From NCBI RefSeq assembly GCF_000814325.1, contig NZ_JPHF01000009.1, forward strand, positions 1-64,000: DNA of 64,000 nucleotides, read 5' to 3'. The notes under the pieces are model-generated. The model was not told the DNA's origin. It did no database searches and saw nothing but the letters and a program-made list of their open reading frames with translations. The DNA comes from Flavihumibacter sp. ZG627 (lineage in GTDB: Bacteria > Bacteroidota > Bacteroidia > Chitinophagales > Chitinophagaceae). Positions 37,678 through 46,973 of this stretch are shown here, piece after piece (within the stretch, counting starts at the first letter, position 1; each line of letters begins with the position of its first letter). Position numbers and translations under genes: made by a program.

Positions 37678-38910
37678 ATGAACATATTTGTGATCAATTC
37701 AGGTAGTAGTTCCATCAAATATCAATTATTCAGGATGCCCCAGGAGAATCCGGTTTGTAGTGGGCTGGTAGAAAGAATCGGTCTCGAAGGCTCATCCATT
37801 ACACATAAAACATGGAAACATGGGCAGGAGTTGGTTACTAAGGAATCACTCACACTGGCAGATCACCAGGCTGGCTTACACGAAGTTGCACGACTACTGA
37901 CCGACCCGCAGATCGGTGTTATTGCAAATCCTGAAGAGATCGATGCAGTAGGGCACAGGGTAGTACATGGAGGAGAAAGCTTCAAGGCCACCACTATTAT
38001 TTCAGAACCCATAAAAGAAAAGATCAAAGAATTATTCTCCCTTGCTCCCTTGCATAATCCGGCCAATTACCTTGGCATTGAAGTGGCTGAAAAAATCTTT
38101 CCCAATGCAAAACAGATCGCTGTTTTTGATACAGCCTTTCATCAGACCATGCCTGAAAAGGCCTACAGGTATGCCATCCCCGCGAAATTCTATACTGAGA
38201 AGAGAATACGTGCCTATGGCTTCCACGGAACTTCGCATAAGTATGTGAGTGAGCAGGCCATGAAGAAGCTGAACAACCCGGCAGCAAAGATCATCACTAT
38301 TCATCTGGGCAACGGATGTAGCATGTCCGCCGTTGAATCAGGGCGATCGGTTGATACCAGCATGGGTTTTGGTCCGGTAAGCGGACTTATCATGGGAACA
38401 CGTTCGGGTGATATTGATGCATCGGTGATATTTCATCTTATTGAACAACTAGGATTCAGTGCACAGGAAGTCAGTAACCTGCTGAATAAATCCAGTGGCA
38501 TGCTCGGATTGACCGGCTTTAGTGATATGCGGGATATCCGAAAGTCAATAACTGCTGGTAATAAAGAAGCCGACCTCGCCTATGACCTTTATGCCTATCG
38601 CATCAAAAAAATGATAGGCGCCTATGTGGCTGTATTGAATGGCCTCGATGCGCTGGTATTTACTGCGGGTGTAGGTGAAAACGATACCGAGATAAGAAAG
38701 AGGATATGCAGCAATCTCGATTTCCTTGGAATAGATTTGGATGAGGTTAAAAACGAAATGCCCCAGGCTGGAATCAGGGAAATCAATAAAGAAAATGCAA
38801 GGGTAAAGATCATGGTGATCCCTACTAATGAAGAACTGGAAATTGTAAAGCAGTGTTATGAATTGCTAACAGGAGAAAATGCCTCCAAAGCATTCTTACT
38901 TGCAAATTGA
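37678..38910 (+). CDS. ackA: Acetate kinase
   Basis: Transfers phosphate from acetyl phosphate to ADP, giving acetate and ATP. The 410-residue protein has N-terminal NSGSSSIKYQLF, VGHRVVHGGE, the catalytic VFDTAFHQTMP (Asp about residue 149), GFHGTSHKYV, IHLGNGCSM and GTRSGDIDASV, and the C-terminal VFTAGVGENDTEIRK. It is complete and of standard length. Its end overlaps the convergent CheB gene by 15 bases. Confidence 0.97.
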   Translation: MNIFVINSGSSSIKYQLFRMPQENPVCSGLVERIGLEGSSITHKTWKHGQELVTKESLTLADHQAGLHEVARLLTDPQIGVIANPEEIDAVGHRVVHGGESFKATTIISEPIKEKIKELFSLAPLHNPANYLGIEVAEKIFPNAKQIAVFDTAFHQTMPEKAYRYAIPAKFYTEKRIRAYGFHGTSHKYVSEQAMKKLNNPAAKIITIHLGNGCSMSAVESGRSVDTSMGFGPVSGLIMGTRSGDIDASVIFHLIEQLGFSAQEVSNLLNKSSGMLGLTGFSDMRDIRKSITAGNKEADLAYDLYAYRIKKMIGAYVAVLNGLDALVFTAGVGENDTEIRKRICSNLDFLGIDLDEVKNEMPQAGIREINKENARVKIMVIPTNEELEIVKQCYELLTGENASKAFLLAN

Positions 38911-39477
38911 GGCAATAAAAGCCGGAAGATCATTAGCGGTTACAACAAAATCCACTTTTGCATTTGCCAGGGCATGTTGTGGCATATAATCCACTTCAGC
39001 GGAGGAAGGATCCTGCACCAGAACAATGCCGCCATTAGAAGCAATGGATATTAATCCAGCAGTGCCGTCTGCATTGGCACCTGAGAGAAGTAATCCGGCA
39101 AGTGAATCCTTAAATATTGTGGCCGCTGATTCAAAGCTCACATCAATAGAGGGTCGGCTATACTGCACTTTTGCAGTCATGTCGAGGCTAAACTCCTTCC
39201 TGCTTTCAAACAAAAGATGGTAATCAGGAGGTGCAATATAGATTGTAGAATACCGCAATGGGTCTTTATCTTCTACCTCCCGAACTCTTAAGGAAGTGCG
39301 GCTTTTAATAAGGTTTTCCAATAGCGATTCAGCATCATTTTTGCGATGAACAATAATGATAATGATTGTTTTGGTGGATGCAGGCAGAGCAGCAACAATT
39401 GCCAGGATAACCTCAAGGCTTCCTGCTGATCCACCAATTACGATGGCGTCTACTTTTCTGATTTTAGCTTCCTCCAT
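38896..39477 (-). CDS. cheB: Stand-alone CheB-type methylesterase
   Basis: A 193-residue protein that is only the CheB catalytic domain, without the usual receiver. The active-site segments are GGSAGSLEVI (Ser, about residue 17), the His in IIVHRKNDAES (about residue 44), and the Asp in LLLSGANADGTAGL (about residue 137). It would hydrolyse glutamyl methyl esters or act as a deamidase. The gene overlaps the CheR gene by 28 bases and closes a kinase/receiver cluster. No chemoreceptor gene occurs in the window, so its substrate is not evident. Confidence 0.92.
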   Translation of the reverse strand: MEEAKIRKVDAIVIGGSAGSLEVILAIVAALPASTKTIIIIIVHRKNDAESLLENLIKSRTSLRVREVEDKDPLRYSTIYIAPPDYHLLFESRKEFSLDMTAKVQYSRPSIDVSFESAATIFKDSLAGLLLSGANADGTAGLISIASNGGIVLVQDPSSAEVDYMPQHALANAKVDFVVTANDLPAFIASICK

Positions 39478-40292
39478 ATTTTTTCATGTGGGTCGGTCTG
39501 ACCATACTTAGAAACAATAGGTGAGAACCTGATATTCTCCTTTGAGCCAAGAACCAGGTAACCGAGCTTTTCAAGGCTCTCATCAAAAAGATCAAGCACT
39601 TTATTCTGAAGGTCTTTATCAAAATATATTAAAACATTTCGGCAGAATATCACCTGGAACTCATTGAAAGAACGATCTGATACAAGGTTATGCGTTGCCG
39701 GGATCATTCTTGCTTTAAACTTCTGGTCAAATATGGCCCAATCATATTTTGCTGTATAATAGGAAGAAAAATCACGTTTGCCTCCTGACTGAATATAATT
39801 CTCCGAATATTGCTTCATATGGTGAAGGGGGAAAACACCCTTTCGGATATTTTCGATCACAGAAGGATTTACATCGGTGGCATATAAAAGGCTTTTATGC
39901 AAAAGATTGGCTTCATCCAATAATATGGCCATGGAATAGACCTCTTCACCGGTAGAACATCCTGCATGCCAGATACGGATCACCGGATGCGTTGCCAGTA
40001 CGGGTATGATCTTCTCCCTCAGGATCTTGTAAACATGCGGGTCGCGAAACATCTCTGTAACATTCACCGTTAACTCCTCAACCAAATGCGTAACATAATG
40101 TTTGTCGGTCTTCACCTTATAGAACAATTCTGCGAAACTTGATATCCGGTCAACAATGAACAGCCGATTGACTCTCCTGCGTAGGGAAGCCTGGGCGTAA
40201 TTAGTGAAATCATACCCATGAGTAAGAAACAATTCGTTTAATAATTGCTCCAGTTCCTCATCACCAATAATATGCTTGTTAAGGCCGCGCAT
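39450..40292 (-). CDS. cheR: CheR-type protein glutamate methyltransferase
   Basis: A 280-residue SAM-dependent methyltransferase. It has the N-terminal helical CheR domain (LLNELFLTHGYDFTNYA, ASLRRRVNRL), SAM-binding IWHAGCSTGEEVYSMAI (about residue 105), the ATDVNPSVIENIRKG segment, and the final FCRNVLIYFD motif (about residue 210). It starts inside the receiver gene end (14-base overlap) and overlaps cheB, so translation is coupled. With CheB it would set a methylation balance on an unknown protein, perhaps a membrane sensor kinase of this cluster. Confidence 0.94.
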   Translation of the reverse strand: MRGLNKHIIGDEELEQLLNELFLTHGYDFTNYAQASLRRRVNRLFIVDRISSFAELFYKVKTDKHYVTHLVEELTVNVTEMFRDPHVYKILREKIIPVLATHPVIRIWHAGCSTGEEVYSMAILLDEANLLHKSLLYATDVNPSVIENIRKGVFPLHHMKQYSENYIQSGGKRDFSSYYTAKYDWAIFDQKFKARMIPATHNLVSDRSFNEFQVIFCRNVLIYFDKDLQNKVLDLFDESLEKLGYLVLGSKENIRFSPIVSKYGQTDPHEKIWRKLKSEK

Positions 40293-40665
40293 CCAGGTAT
40301 TTATTTAAGAGATGCTCGAGATGCTCAATGTTAACTGGCTTTGACAGATAGTCATCGGCACCCGCGGCAAGGCATTTCTCACGATCGCCTGCCATTGCCT
40401 GTGCTGTAACGGCAATAATAGGAAGATGAGCATAATCAGCGTTTGCACGTAATCGGGGAATGGCTTCATAGCCATCCATTTCAGGCATCATCATATCCAT
40501 AAGGATGATCTTAATGGAGTCATTCTGTGCCAGCACATTGAAACCCTCCTGCATACCAGCGGCTGAATAGCATGTATATCCACGGGCTTTTAAAACAGCA
40601 GAAAGTGCAAAAATATTTCTGCTATCATCATCAATAATAAGAATGCCCTGAAGCTTTTTATTCAT
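40279..40665 (-). CDS. Single-domain response regulator
   Basis: A 128-residue receiver with no output domain. It has the acidic pair in LIIDDDSRN, phospho-acceptor Asp in ILMDMMMPEMDGYEAI (about residue 57), Thr in AVTAQAMAG and Lys in LSKPV. It is one base downstream of the hybrid kinase stop. Its sequence around the Asp is nearly identical to the third receiver of that kinase, suggesting duplication. It may pass phosphate or act as a sink. Confidence 0.95.
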   Translation of the reverse strand: MNKKLQGILIIDDDSRNIFALSAVLKARGYTCYSAAGMQEGFNVLAQNDSIKIILMDMMMPEMDGYEAIPRLRANADYAHLPIIAVTAQAMAGDREKCLAAGADDYLSKPVNIEHLEHLLNKYLDARP

Positions 40666-40666
40666 C

Positions 40667-43600
40667 TTAACTACTTGTGTAAAGCCAAACCCTTAGGAGT
40701 GATACCAATTGATCAACATCTACCGGCTTGGTGATATAATCAGAAGCCCCTGCTTCTATACATTTTTCTCTATCGCCCGTCATGGCCTTGGCTGTAACGG
40801 CAATAACGGGAAGGTTACTGAATTCTTTTCTTTCCCTGATGGCCCGGGTTGTTTCATAGCCATCCATTTCGGGCATCATCATATCCATCAGCACAATATC
40901 AATCTTTTCATTTGATTCAAGCTGTTTCATCGCTTCCTTGCCATCAATCGCAGAAATCACTTCCATCCCGTATTGCTCTAATGATTTACTAAGGGAGAAA
41001 ATATTACGTACGTCATCATCAGCCACCAAAACTTTTTTCCCCTTCAGCACATCTGCAAGCGCACCCATTTTTCTGTACCTGGGGCGCTTTTCCTCCTTGT
41101 TATTCTGGTCTACAAGGTGCAGGAAAAGAGTTACCTCATCCAATATACGTTGGTACGAATGGGCTGTTTTCACAACTATAGAATCGGCATATTGACGGAT
41201 CCGCATTTCCTCCCTATGTGACAGATTCTTGCCCGTAAATATTATTATAGGAAGATGCTCCATACCCGGCGAATTTTTTATTTCTTCCAGGGTCTCATAC
41301 GATTGGCGGGATGGTATGCCCATATCCAGTATCACACAATCAACATCATCGTTATTCAATGCCTTGATTCCATCATCAATGCTGTCCTTTATTTCAGATG
41401 CAACGTTAAAAGTATCCAGAAAATAGGCAAGTGCCTCTGCATGCTTATGGTTCTCTTCAACTATCAAAACCTTTTTCGGTTCGCGCGAAAGGGCCTGTTC
41501 GATCTTTTTAAAGATATCACTCATCTTTTCAAAGGCAACGGGCTTGTTTATGAAATCAATGGCGCCCTTAGAAATGCTTTTTGTCTTCATCTGGTATGAA
41601 CTCATCATGTGAACCGGGATGGGCCTTGTTGCAGGGTCTGATTTCAGTTCTTCCATAACTTCCCAGCCACTTTTAACGGGTAATTGAAGATCAAGTAATA
41701 TTCCCAGCGGCAGATATTTTTTGGCCATCGCTACACCCTCATCTCCTCTAACTGCAACAATAGCTTTGTATTTATTACGCCTTGCGAAATCAAGTAAGGA
41801 TTTGGCGAATGCAGTATCGTCTTCTATTATCAGAATTACACGATCATCCTTTTTGATATTGTTTCTATCATCGGGAACAGCCTGGGGTATTGTATCGGCA
41901 ATAAACTCATCCTTCTCTTTAAAAGAAACCGGTTCACTGGCTTGCTCATGGTATGCCGGAATTGCAAAATCATTTTCATCCCTGCTTTGCTCTTTATTCT
42001 CCATTTTCTTAAGGGGAACAATAAAGCTAAAAGTACTACCCTTACCTTCTTCACTTGATACTGTTACATCTCCTCCCAGTAATCGTGCAAGCTGGCGGCT
42101 TATGGATAGTCCCAGCCCCGTTCCTCCGAATTTGCGCCTGGTAGAGCCGTCGGCCTGCTGGAAGGCCTCAAAGATCGTATCCTGTTTTTCCTTTGGTATA
42201 CCTATACCGGTATCAATCACACGAAAAAGTATGGATGAGTCAAAAGAAGATACATCCACAGTGATGCCTCCTGAGGCGGTAAACTTCATGGCATTTGAGA
42301 TCAGGTTACGAAGCACCTGTTCTACACGCAGCCGGTCCGTTTCTATCAATGAAGGCGTACCCGGATTGATTTTCACGTCAAAGCTGATACCCTTCTCAGT
42401 TGCCGAAGTCGAAAACATAGAACTGACATCCTCCACCAGATCATTTATGTTCACATCATTATACTCAAGTTCCATTTTACCTGACTCGATCTTACTAAGA
42501 TCAAGGATCTCATCAATCAAAGTAAGCAAACCATTGCCTGATGATTGTATCACCTTTGCATATTCAACCTGGTCGGGAGATAGGTTATCTTCATGATTTT
42601 CAGAAAGCAATCGGGAGAGTAGCAGAATAGAGTTAAGTGGCGTACGCAATTCATGACTCATATTGGCAAGAAATTCGGATTTATATCTTGAGCTTGTTGC
42701 CAGTTCCTCGGCCTTCATTTGAATTTCGATATTGCGCTCCATGATCATTTCATTCTTCTCCTCCAGCAACCGGCTCCTCTCTTCCAATTCAAGGTTGGCC
42801 TGTTGTAACTCTTCCTGCTGAACTCGCAACTCTTCATCGGAAGCCTGCAGTTTCTCTGATTGTGCATGGAGTTCGGCATTGATATTTTCCAATTCACTAT
42901 GCTGACTCTGCAACTCTTCGGCTTGGGTTTGAGTTTCGTGAAGAAGTTCCTGAACCCTCAGATGGTCACGTACACTATGTATAGCCATCCCAATATTAAA
43001 AGGAGCAACCCCCAGGAATTCTTTAACTACTTCGGGATACTCTTTAATGGCAGCTAATTCAATGACTGCTTTTAGCTTTTGTTCATGATAAACAGGGAAA
43101 GCTATAATTGTGTTGGGATGGAAGCTTGCTGATGTAGAACTTATCACTATCTCAGAATCCTGCAGTCCGGATATGACCTGCATCTTACCCGACTGGGCGG
43201 CAATACCCACAACGCCCTCTCCAAATTGTACTGTCTGTTGAACGCCTTGCTGGTTAAGTCCCATGCTTGCTACCAGGGAGAGGCTGTCCTGTGAATTTAC
43301 CAGGTAAAAAGCCCCTACCTGCGAATCAGTATAAGATGAAAGGAAGTCGAGTACATTATGAGAAAGATTATTCAGGTCTTTTTCGCCAATCAGCTTTTCA
43401 TTTAATTCACCTATCCCCCTTTGAAGCCATTCTTTCTGTGACAATTTTGAAAAAGAGAACTCAAGGGATTCAGCCATTTTATTCAGTGAACCCGATATGC
43501 TTCCAAGGAGGTCGCGGCCCTCTCCATTAACACGCACTGTATAATTCCCTGCCGATATTTTTTCCGCAATGCCCTGTATCAAACCCAGCCTCTCAGTTGT

Positions 43601-44269
43601 TTCCTGGTCTTTATTAATAAGCTCCTGCTGCATCTGCACCCTCGAATCAAAATCACTTATTACCCGGTAGAATGAAAATATTGTGACGAATATGGCAAGA
43701 CTTGCCGCAACGATGATCAGCATCGGGGTTGCCGCAGCAAACCGATTCATTTTATTGGTACGCTCATCGAGCAATGCCTGCTCCCTGTCTTTCATCACCT
43801 GAACAACACTTGCCATTTCTTCCATTATTACCATCCCTTTGAAGAGATCAGTTGGCACAATACCGGTTTTCAGTTTTTTATCAATGACCATTTCCATCCT
43901 TGAAAAGCGTTCTTCAGCCAGGGACTTTAGTTTTTCTAATTCTGCTTTCTGATCAGGGTTATCTGAAATGAGAATAGCCAGTCGGCGTAACGCATCCTTT
44001 GCCCGATCATGCGCCCCGCGGTAAGGGTTCATGTAACGGCTATCGTCTGTTAGCAGGTAACCTCTTTGTCCGGCTTCTCCTTCTTTTGCAGCAATAAGTA
44101 CTTCATCAATAGTTTTCCGCACCTGGTTTGTGTGTGCCACCTGCCGGGCACTGTCCATCAGGTTTCGGATACTGATAAAAGATGCAATTGAACTGACGGC
44201 CAGCAGCAGTAATGAAATGCCAAAGCCTATCAGCAGGTTACGCTTGAAAGTAGATTGGATTAGTGTCAT
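40667..44269 (-). CDS. Hybrid sensor kinase with CHASE3, HAMP, GAF and three receivers
   Basis: A 1200-residue inner-membrane kinase. Order: membrane helix (about 12-32), periplasmic CHASE3 domain (about 35-180, with EGEAGQRGYLLT), second helix (about 182-202), HAMP (about 205-275), GAF (about 290-430), a long coiled coil (about 440-525). Then HisKA with SEFLANMSHELRTPLNSIL (about 535) and HATPase (LISNAMKFTASG, GTGLGLSISRQL). Three receivers follow at about 800-925, 930-1055 and 1075-1200. Receivers 1 and 3 have the normal Asp-Asp pocket; receiver 2 starts with VEENH and has its acceptor Asp in ILDMGIPS, so it is altered. No Hpt domain is present. Confidence 0.95.
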   Translation of the reverse strand: MTLIQSTFKRNLLIGFGISLLLLAVSSIASFISIRNLMDSARQVAHTNQVRKTIDEVLIAAKEGEAGQRGYLLTDDSRYMNPYRGAHDRAKDALRRLAILISDNPDQKAELEKLKSLAEERFSRMEMVIDKKLKTGIVPTDLFKGMVIMEEMASVVQVMKDREQALLDERTNKMNRFAAATPMLIIVAASLAIFVTIFSFYRVISDFDSRVQMQQELINKDQETTERLGLIQGIAEKISAGNYTVRVNGEGRDLLGSISGSLNKMAESLEFSFSKLSQKEWLQRGIGELNEKLIGEKDLNNLSHNVLDFLSSYTDSQVGAFYLVNSQDSLSLVASMGLNQQGVQQTVQFGEGVVGIAAQSGKMQVISGLQDSEIVISSTSASFHPNTIIAFPVYHEQKLKAVIELAAIKEYPEVVKEFLGVAPFNIGMAIHSVRDHLRVQELLHETQTQAEELQSQHSELENINAELHAQSEKLQASDEELRVQQEELQQANLELEERSRLLEEKNEMIMERNIEIQMKAEELATSSRYKSEFLANMSHELRTPLNSILLLSRLLSENHEDNLSPDQVEYAKVIQSSGNGLLTLIDEILDLSKIESGKMELEYNDVNINDLVEDVSSMFSTSATEKGISFDVKINPGTPSLIETDRLRVEQVLRNLISNAMKFTASGGITVDVSSFDSSILFRVIDTGIGIPKEKQDTIFEAFQQADGSTRRKFGGTGLGLSISRQLARLLGGDVTVSSEEGKGSTFSFIVPLKKMENKEQSRDENDFAIPAYHEQASEPVSFKEKDEFIADTIPQAVPDDRNNIKKDDRVILIIEDDTAFAKSLLDFARRNKYKAIVAVRGDEGVAMAKKYLPLGILLDLQLPVKSGWEVMEELKSDPATRPIPVHMMSSYQMKTKSISKGAIDFINKPVAFEKMSDIFKKIEQALSREPKKVLIVEENHKHAEALAYFLDTFNVASEIKDSIDDGIKALNNDDVDCVILDMGIPSRQSYETLEEIKNSPGMEHLPIIIFTGKNLSHREEMRIRQYADSIVVKTAHSYQRILDEVTLFLHLVDQNNKEEKRPRYRKMGALADVLKGKKVLVADDDVRNIFSLSKSLEQYGMEVISAIDGKEAMKQLESNEKIDIVLMDMMMPEMDGYETTRAIRERKEFSNLPVIAVTAKAMTGDREKCIEAGASDYITKPVDVDQLVSLLRVWLYTSS

Positions 44270-44270
44270 A

Positions 44271-45470
44271 TTATAAATTCTCCGCTAATTCGTTATTAAT
44301 TTTTTGCTGTACCAGTGGGATGATAATAATAAAAGCAGAGCCTTTCCCCTCATCACTTGTTGCCGTGATAATACCATTATGTTTTTCCACGATCTTCTTT
44401 ACAATGGCCAGTCCAATGCCCGTACCATCATACTGATCTTTTGTATGGAGCCGTTGGAAAATGGTAAAGATCTTGCCAAGGTACTGCTCATCAAAGCCGA
44501 TCCCATTGTCTTCAATGGTAAGCCTTATATACTCACCGTTCTCATTGGGAACCGCATCAAATGAAAGGCTATTAACCAGTTGGGAACGAATATTTATAAC
44601 TGGCGGGGTACCTGGATTAGAAAACTTAAGCGCGTTGGTCAGCAGGTTCTGGAATAGCTGGCGCATCTGGCCCGGATTAACTTCAGCATGTACGAGATTA
44701 TCTTTATAGATGGTTGCTCCCTTTTCGGTGATCAATACTTCGAGGTCGGCGATAGTATCATTCAGGACCATATTAAGGTCTATTTCGGAGAATACCGGCA
44801 ACGCCGATAGCCGTGAATAATTCAGGAGATCATCAATGAGATTGCGCATGCGACCCGATGCATTTATGATCCTCTCCAGGTATTGAACCGATTCGCGGCG
44901 GTCAGAAACCTGCTCCTTTACCAATCTTGTGAAGGTTTGTATTTTCCGGAGAGGCTCCTGCAGGTCATGAGAGGCAATGAATGCATACTGCTGTAATTCA
45001 GCATTTCTTAATTCAAGTTCATTGTTGATCCTTACCAATTCCTTTGTGCGCTCTTCAACCTTATGTTCAAGGGTTGCCTGCGCATCATTCAGGAGCTTTG
45101 ATTGCTGATACAGCCGGCAGAAAGTTTTAACCTTCAGCAGGAGAAGATCCGGATCAAATGGTTTTGTTACATAATCAACTCCCCCCGATTGGTAACCTTT
45201 CATAATAAAACGCTTATCGATGCTTACAGCAGAAAGAAATAGTATGGGAATTTCCCGGTACTTACTTGAGCCGCTAACAGCTTCCGCCACTTCAAAGCCA
45301 TCCATATCAGGCATCTGCACGTCTAATATGATAAGCTCATATTCTGTTTTTAAAATCTTTCTCAGGGCTTCTTCTCCCGAAACAGCCGTATCCGCTTCAA
45401 ATCCATGGATCTGAAGCAGCGTCTTTAGTGAAAAAAGGTTCTCCTGCTTATCGTCTACAATCAATATCAT
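44271..45470 (-). CDS. Receiver-histidine kinase hybrid (CheY + HisKA + HATPase)
   Basis: A 399-residue soluble kinase controlled by its own N-terminal receiver (residues 1-120: LIVDDKQEN, LIILDVQMPDMDG, YVTKPF). A coiled coil (about 130-165) leads to the H-box YAFIASHDLQEPLRKIQ (about residue 170) and an ATPase domain (QLFQNLLTNALKFS, IEDNGIGFDEQY, GTGIGLAIV). The frame extends up to a TTG at 45500, but the ATG at 45470 puts the receiver at the N-terminus and is preferred. It is the first gene of the five-gene signalling cluster; the hybrid kinase starts one base after its stop. Confidence 0.94.
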   Translation of the reverse strand: MILIVDDKQENLFSLKTLLQIHGFEADTAVSGEEALRKILKTEYELIILDVQMPDMDGFEVAEAVSGSSKYREIPILFLSAVSIDKRFIMKGYQSGGVDYVTKPFDPDLLLLKVKTFCRLYQQSKLLNDAQATLEHKVEERTKELVRINNELELRNAELQQYAFIASHDLQEPLRKIQTFTRLVKEQVSDRRESVQYLERIINASGRMRNLIDDLLNYSRLSALPVFSEIDLNMVLNDTIADLEVLITEKGATIYKDNLVHAEVNPGQMRQLFQNLLTNALKFSNPGTPPVINIRSQLVNSLSFDAVPNENGEYIRLTIEDNGIGFDEQYLGKIFTIFQRLHTKDQYDGTGIGLAIVKKIVEKHNGIITATSDEGKGSAFIIIIPLVQQKINNELAENL

Positions 45471-45509
45471 TAATGGTGTGAAAATAAAGCAAAAGGCCAA
45501 GCTAATGGA

Positions 45510-45533
45510 CAGCCATGATTTTTTTTATGGCTG
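45510..45533. other. Hairpin in the leader of the signalling cluster
   Basis: CAGCCAT (45510-45516) and ATGGCTG (45527-45533) pair around a T-rich loop. On the minus strand the loop is A-rich and no T-run follows, so it is not an intrinsic terminator. It lies 40 bases upstream of the cluster's first ATG and could be a leader structure. Confidence 0.3.
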
Positions 45534-45567
45534 CGGATTGTATTTTATTCGTACATACACCAATCTA

Positions 45568-45756
45568 TCATTTAATAAACTCCACCAGCTTGTTCTTAGC
45601 ACGGTCCTCACGGGTTAAGTTCTCCCCCACCCTAACTGTTTCTCCTTTACCATCCGACTCTAACCTTGAACCATCATTTTCATTTTGCTCCTGAAGAGCT
45701 TTCTGAACGCCAGCCACGGTTACATGATAAAGTAATATTTTCTTCAGCACCTGCAT
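45568..45756 (-). CDS. Small charged protein, uncertain
   Basis: A 62-codon frame from the ATG at 45756 (MQVLKKILLYHVTVAG) to TGA. The product starts with a short hydrophobic helix and ends with a charged, helical tail (GKGETVRVGENLTREDRAKN). It matches no family I know, though its composition is protein-like. It lies in the 451-bp gap between the signalling cluster and the DUF218 gene. The rest of that gap (45757-45921) shows nothing else. Confidence 0.35.
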   Translation of the reverse strand: MQVLKKILLYHVTVAGVQKALQEQNENDGSRLESDGKGETVRVGENLTREDRAKNKLVEFIK

Positions 45757-45921
45757 CCGAATCGGTATGACCAATTATCTGTTACAGGATAAATCCCAAT
45801 AAGAGTATATTAATTCTCATCTCGATAAGATTTAAAGGCAAAACTATATCAACACAAAAATTCTATCAGGCCATCCTTTACCAATTGCGGAATTAAGCGA
45901 ATGTATTGTTATGTTTAAACC

Positions 45922-46572
45922 ATGATAAATGATGAAGTACTTGAACTGGCCCGCAAGGTGTGGAACTACCACCAGCTGAACCATATAATGGTTAAATCGG
46001 ATTGTATACTGGCTTTGGGAAGCCACGACTTAAGGGTTGCTGACCGGGCCTGTGATCTTTATGAAGAGGGATGGGCTCCGTTTATCGTGTTCTCCGGGGG
46101 ACTCGGCAATCTCACCCAGGGCATATGGACTGAGCCGGAAGCTGATAAGTTTGCAGCTATTGCAATGAGTCGTGGAGTCCCTGCCTCGGCCATACTTATT
46201 GAAAATAAATCAACAAATACTGGTGAGAATATCCAGTTTTCAAAAAGACTGTTAGTAGAAAATGGACTCGATCCACAAAGCTTTATTGTTGTGCAGAAGC
46301 CATATATGGAAAGGCGGAGCTATGCTACTTTTAAAAAGCACTGGCCCGATAAAGATCTGCTGGTCACTTCCCCACAATTATCATTTGATGAATACCATAA
46401 TACAGAGTTTCCCCTTGAAAAAGTAATTCATATTATGGTGGGTGACCTGCAGCGGATAAAGTATTACCCGGATAGAGGCTTCCAGGTACCACAGCCCATC
46501 CCGGATGATATATGGGATGCATACCAGCAACTGGTAGAAAGAGGGTTTGATAAGCACCTGATGCGAGATTAG
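45922..46572 (+). CDS. YdcF-family (DUF218) protein
   Basis: A 216-residue DUF218 protein without a clear membrane anchor. Family features are CILALGSHDLRVADRACDLY near residue 30, FSGGLGNLTQG near 60, the ENKSTNTGENIQFS segment, and QKPYMERRSYATF. YdcF-type proteins are thought to bind or process nucleotide-like or cell-envelope substrates; the E. coli member binds SAM. No functional residue set is established. It is a single gene, 63 bases upstream of a small membrane-type gene. Confidence 0.9.
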   Translation: MINDEVLELARKVWNYHQLNHIMVKSDCILALGSHDLRVADRACDLYEEGWAPFIVFSGGLGNLTQGIWTEPEADKFAAIAMSRGVPASAILIENKSTNTGENIQFSKRLLVENGLDPQSFIVVQKPYMERRSYATFKKHWPDKDLLVTSPQLSFDEYHNTEFPLEKVIHIMVGDLQRIKYYPDRGFQVPQPIPDDIWDAYQQLVERGFDKHLMRD

Positions 46573-46635
46573 CGCTGGCATGGTATTTTAATTCCTGTGA
46601 TAGATTGAAACTTTATTCACTTTAAAATTTAAATC

Positions 46636-46842
46636 ATGAGAAGAAGTAATACCTCCCTCCTTTTGGCGGGACTCGCAGCCTATGCTTACTACAAGTATTC
46701 AAGAATGAACCAGCAGGATAAGGATAAAATGGTTAAGGATCTTAAGGATAAGGGAAGAAGCCTGGTTGAACAAATCAACCCATTTAGAAATACATCTGAA
46801 AATGGCGTTAAGTCAATGTCTCCCCGCACACATGTTGGGTAA
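46636..46842 (+). CDS. Small protein with N-terminal hydrophobic helix (YtxH-like layout)
   Basis: A 68-residue protein with a short hydrophobic start (LLLAGLAAYAYYKYS), then a charged, Lys/Asp-rich helix (NQQDKDKMVKDLKDKGR), and a Ser/Thr-rich end. The layout is like small envelope stress proteins such as YtxH-type, but no family assignment is safe. A strong terminator follows at 46872-46914. Confidence 0.65.
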   Translation: MRRSNTSLLLAGLAAYAYYKYSRMNQQDKDKMVKDLKDKGRSLVEQINPFRNTSENGVKSMSPRTHVG

Positions 46843-46871
46843 ATAACAGGGGTCAGCAAATTGCACCCTTA

Positions 46872-46914
46872 ACAAAGGGCCGTCTCATTCAGTATGAGTC
46901 GGCCCTTTTGTTTT
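46872..46914 (+). terminator. Intrinsic terminator after the small-protein gene
   Basis: ACAAAGGGCCG (46872-46882) pairs with CGGCCCTTTTGT (46900-46911) around a second short stem CTCAT/ATGAG (46884-46888 and 46893-46897). A T-rich run (TTTTGTTTT) follows within and after the stem. It is GC-rich at its core and sits 30 bases after the stop, so it is a convincing terminator. Confidence 0.8.
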
Positions 46915-46973
46915 CAAACAGCATCACTTATCAACCCAATAGCTGTTCATTGGTTGTTACAATTGTTATCTTT

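Noticed and set aside
41721-42596. 291-codon open frame on the plus strand
   Set aside because: It is antisense to the kinase core of the hybrid kinase, is Ser/Leu-rich as such shadows are, and has no recognisable domain.
45510-45533. Hairpin near the signalling cluster as a terminator
   Set aside because: The T-rich part is in the loop and there is no T-run after the stem on either strand where a gene would need it.
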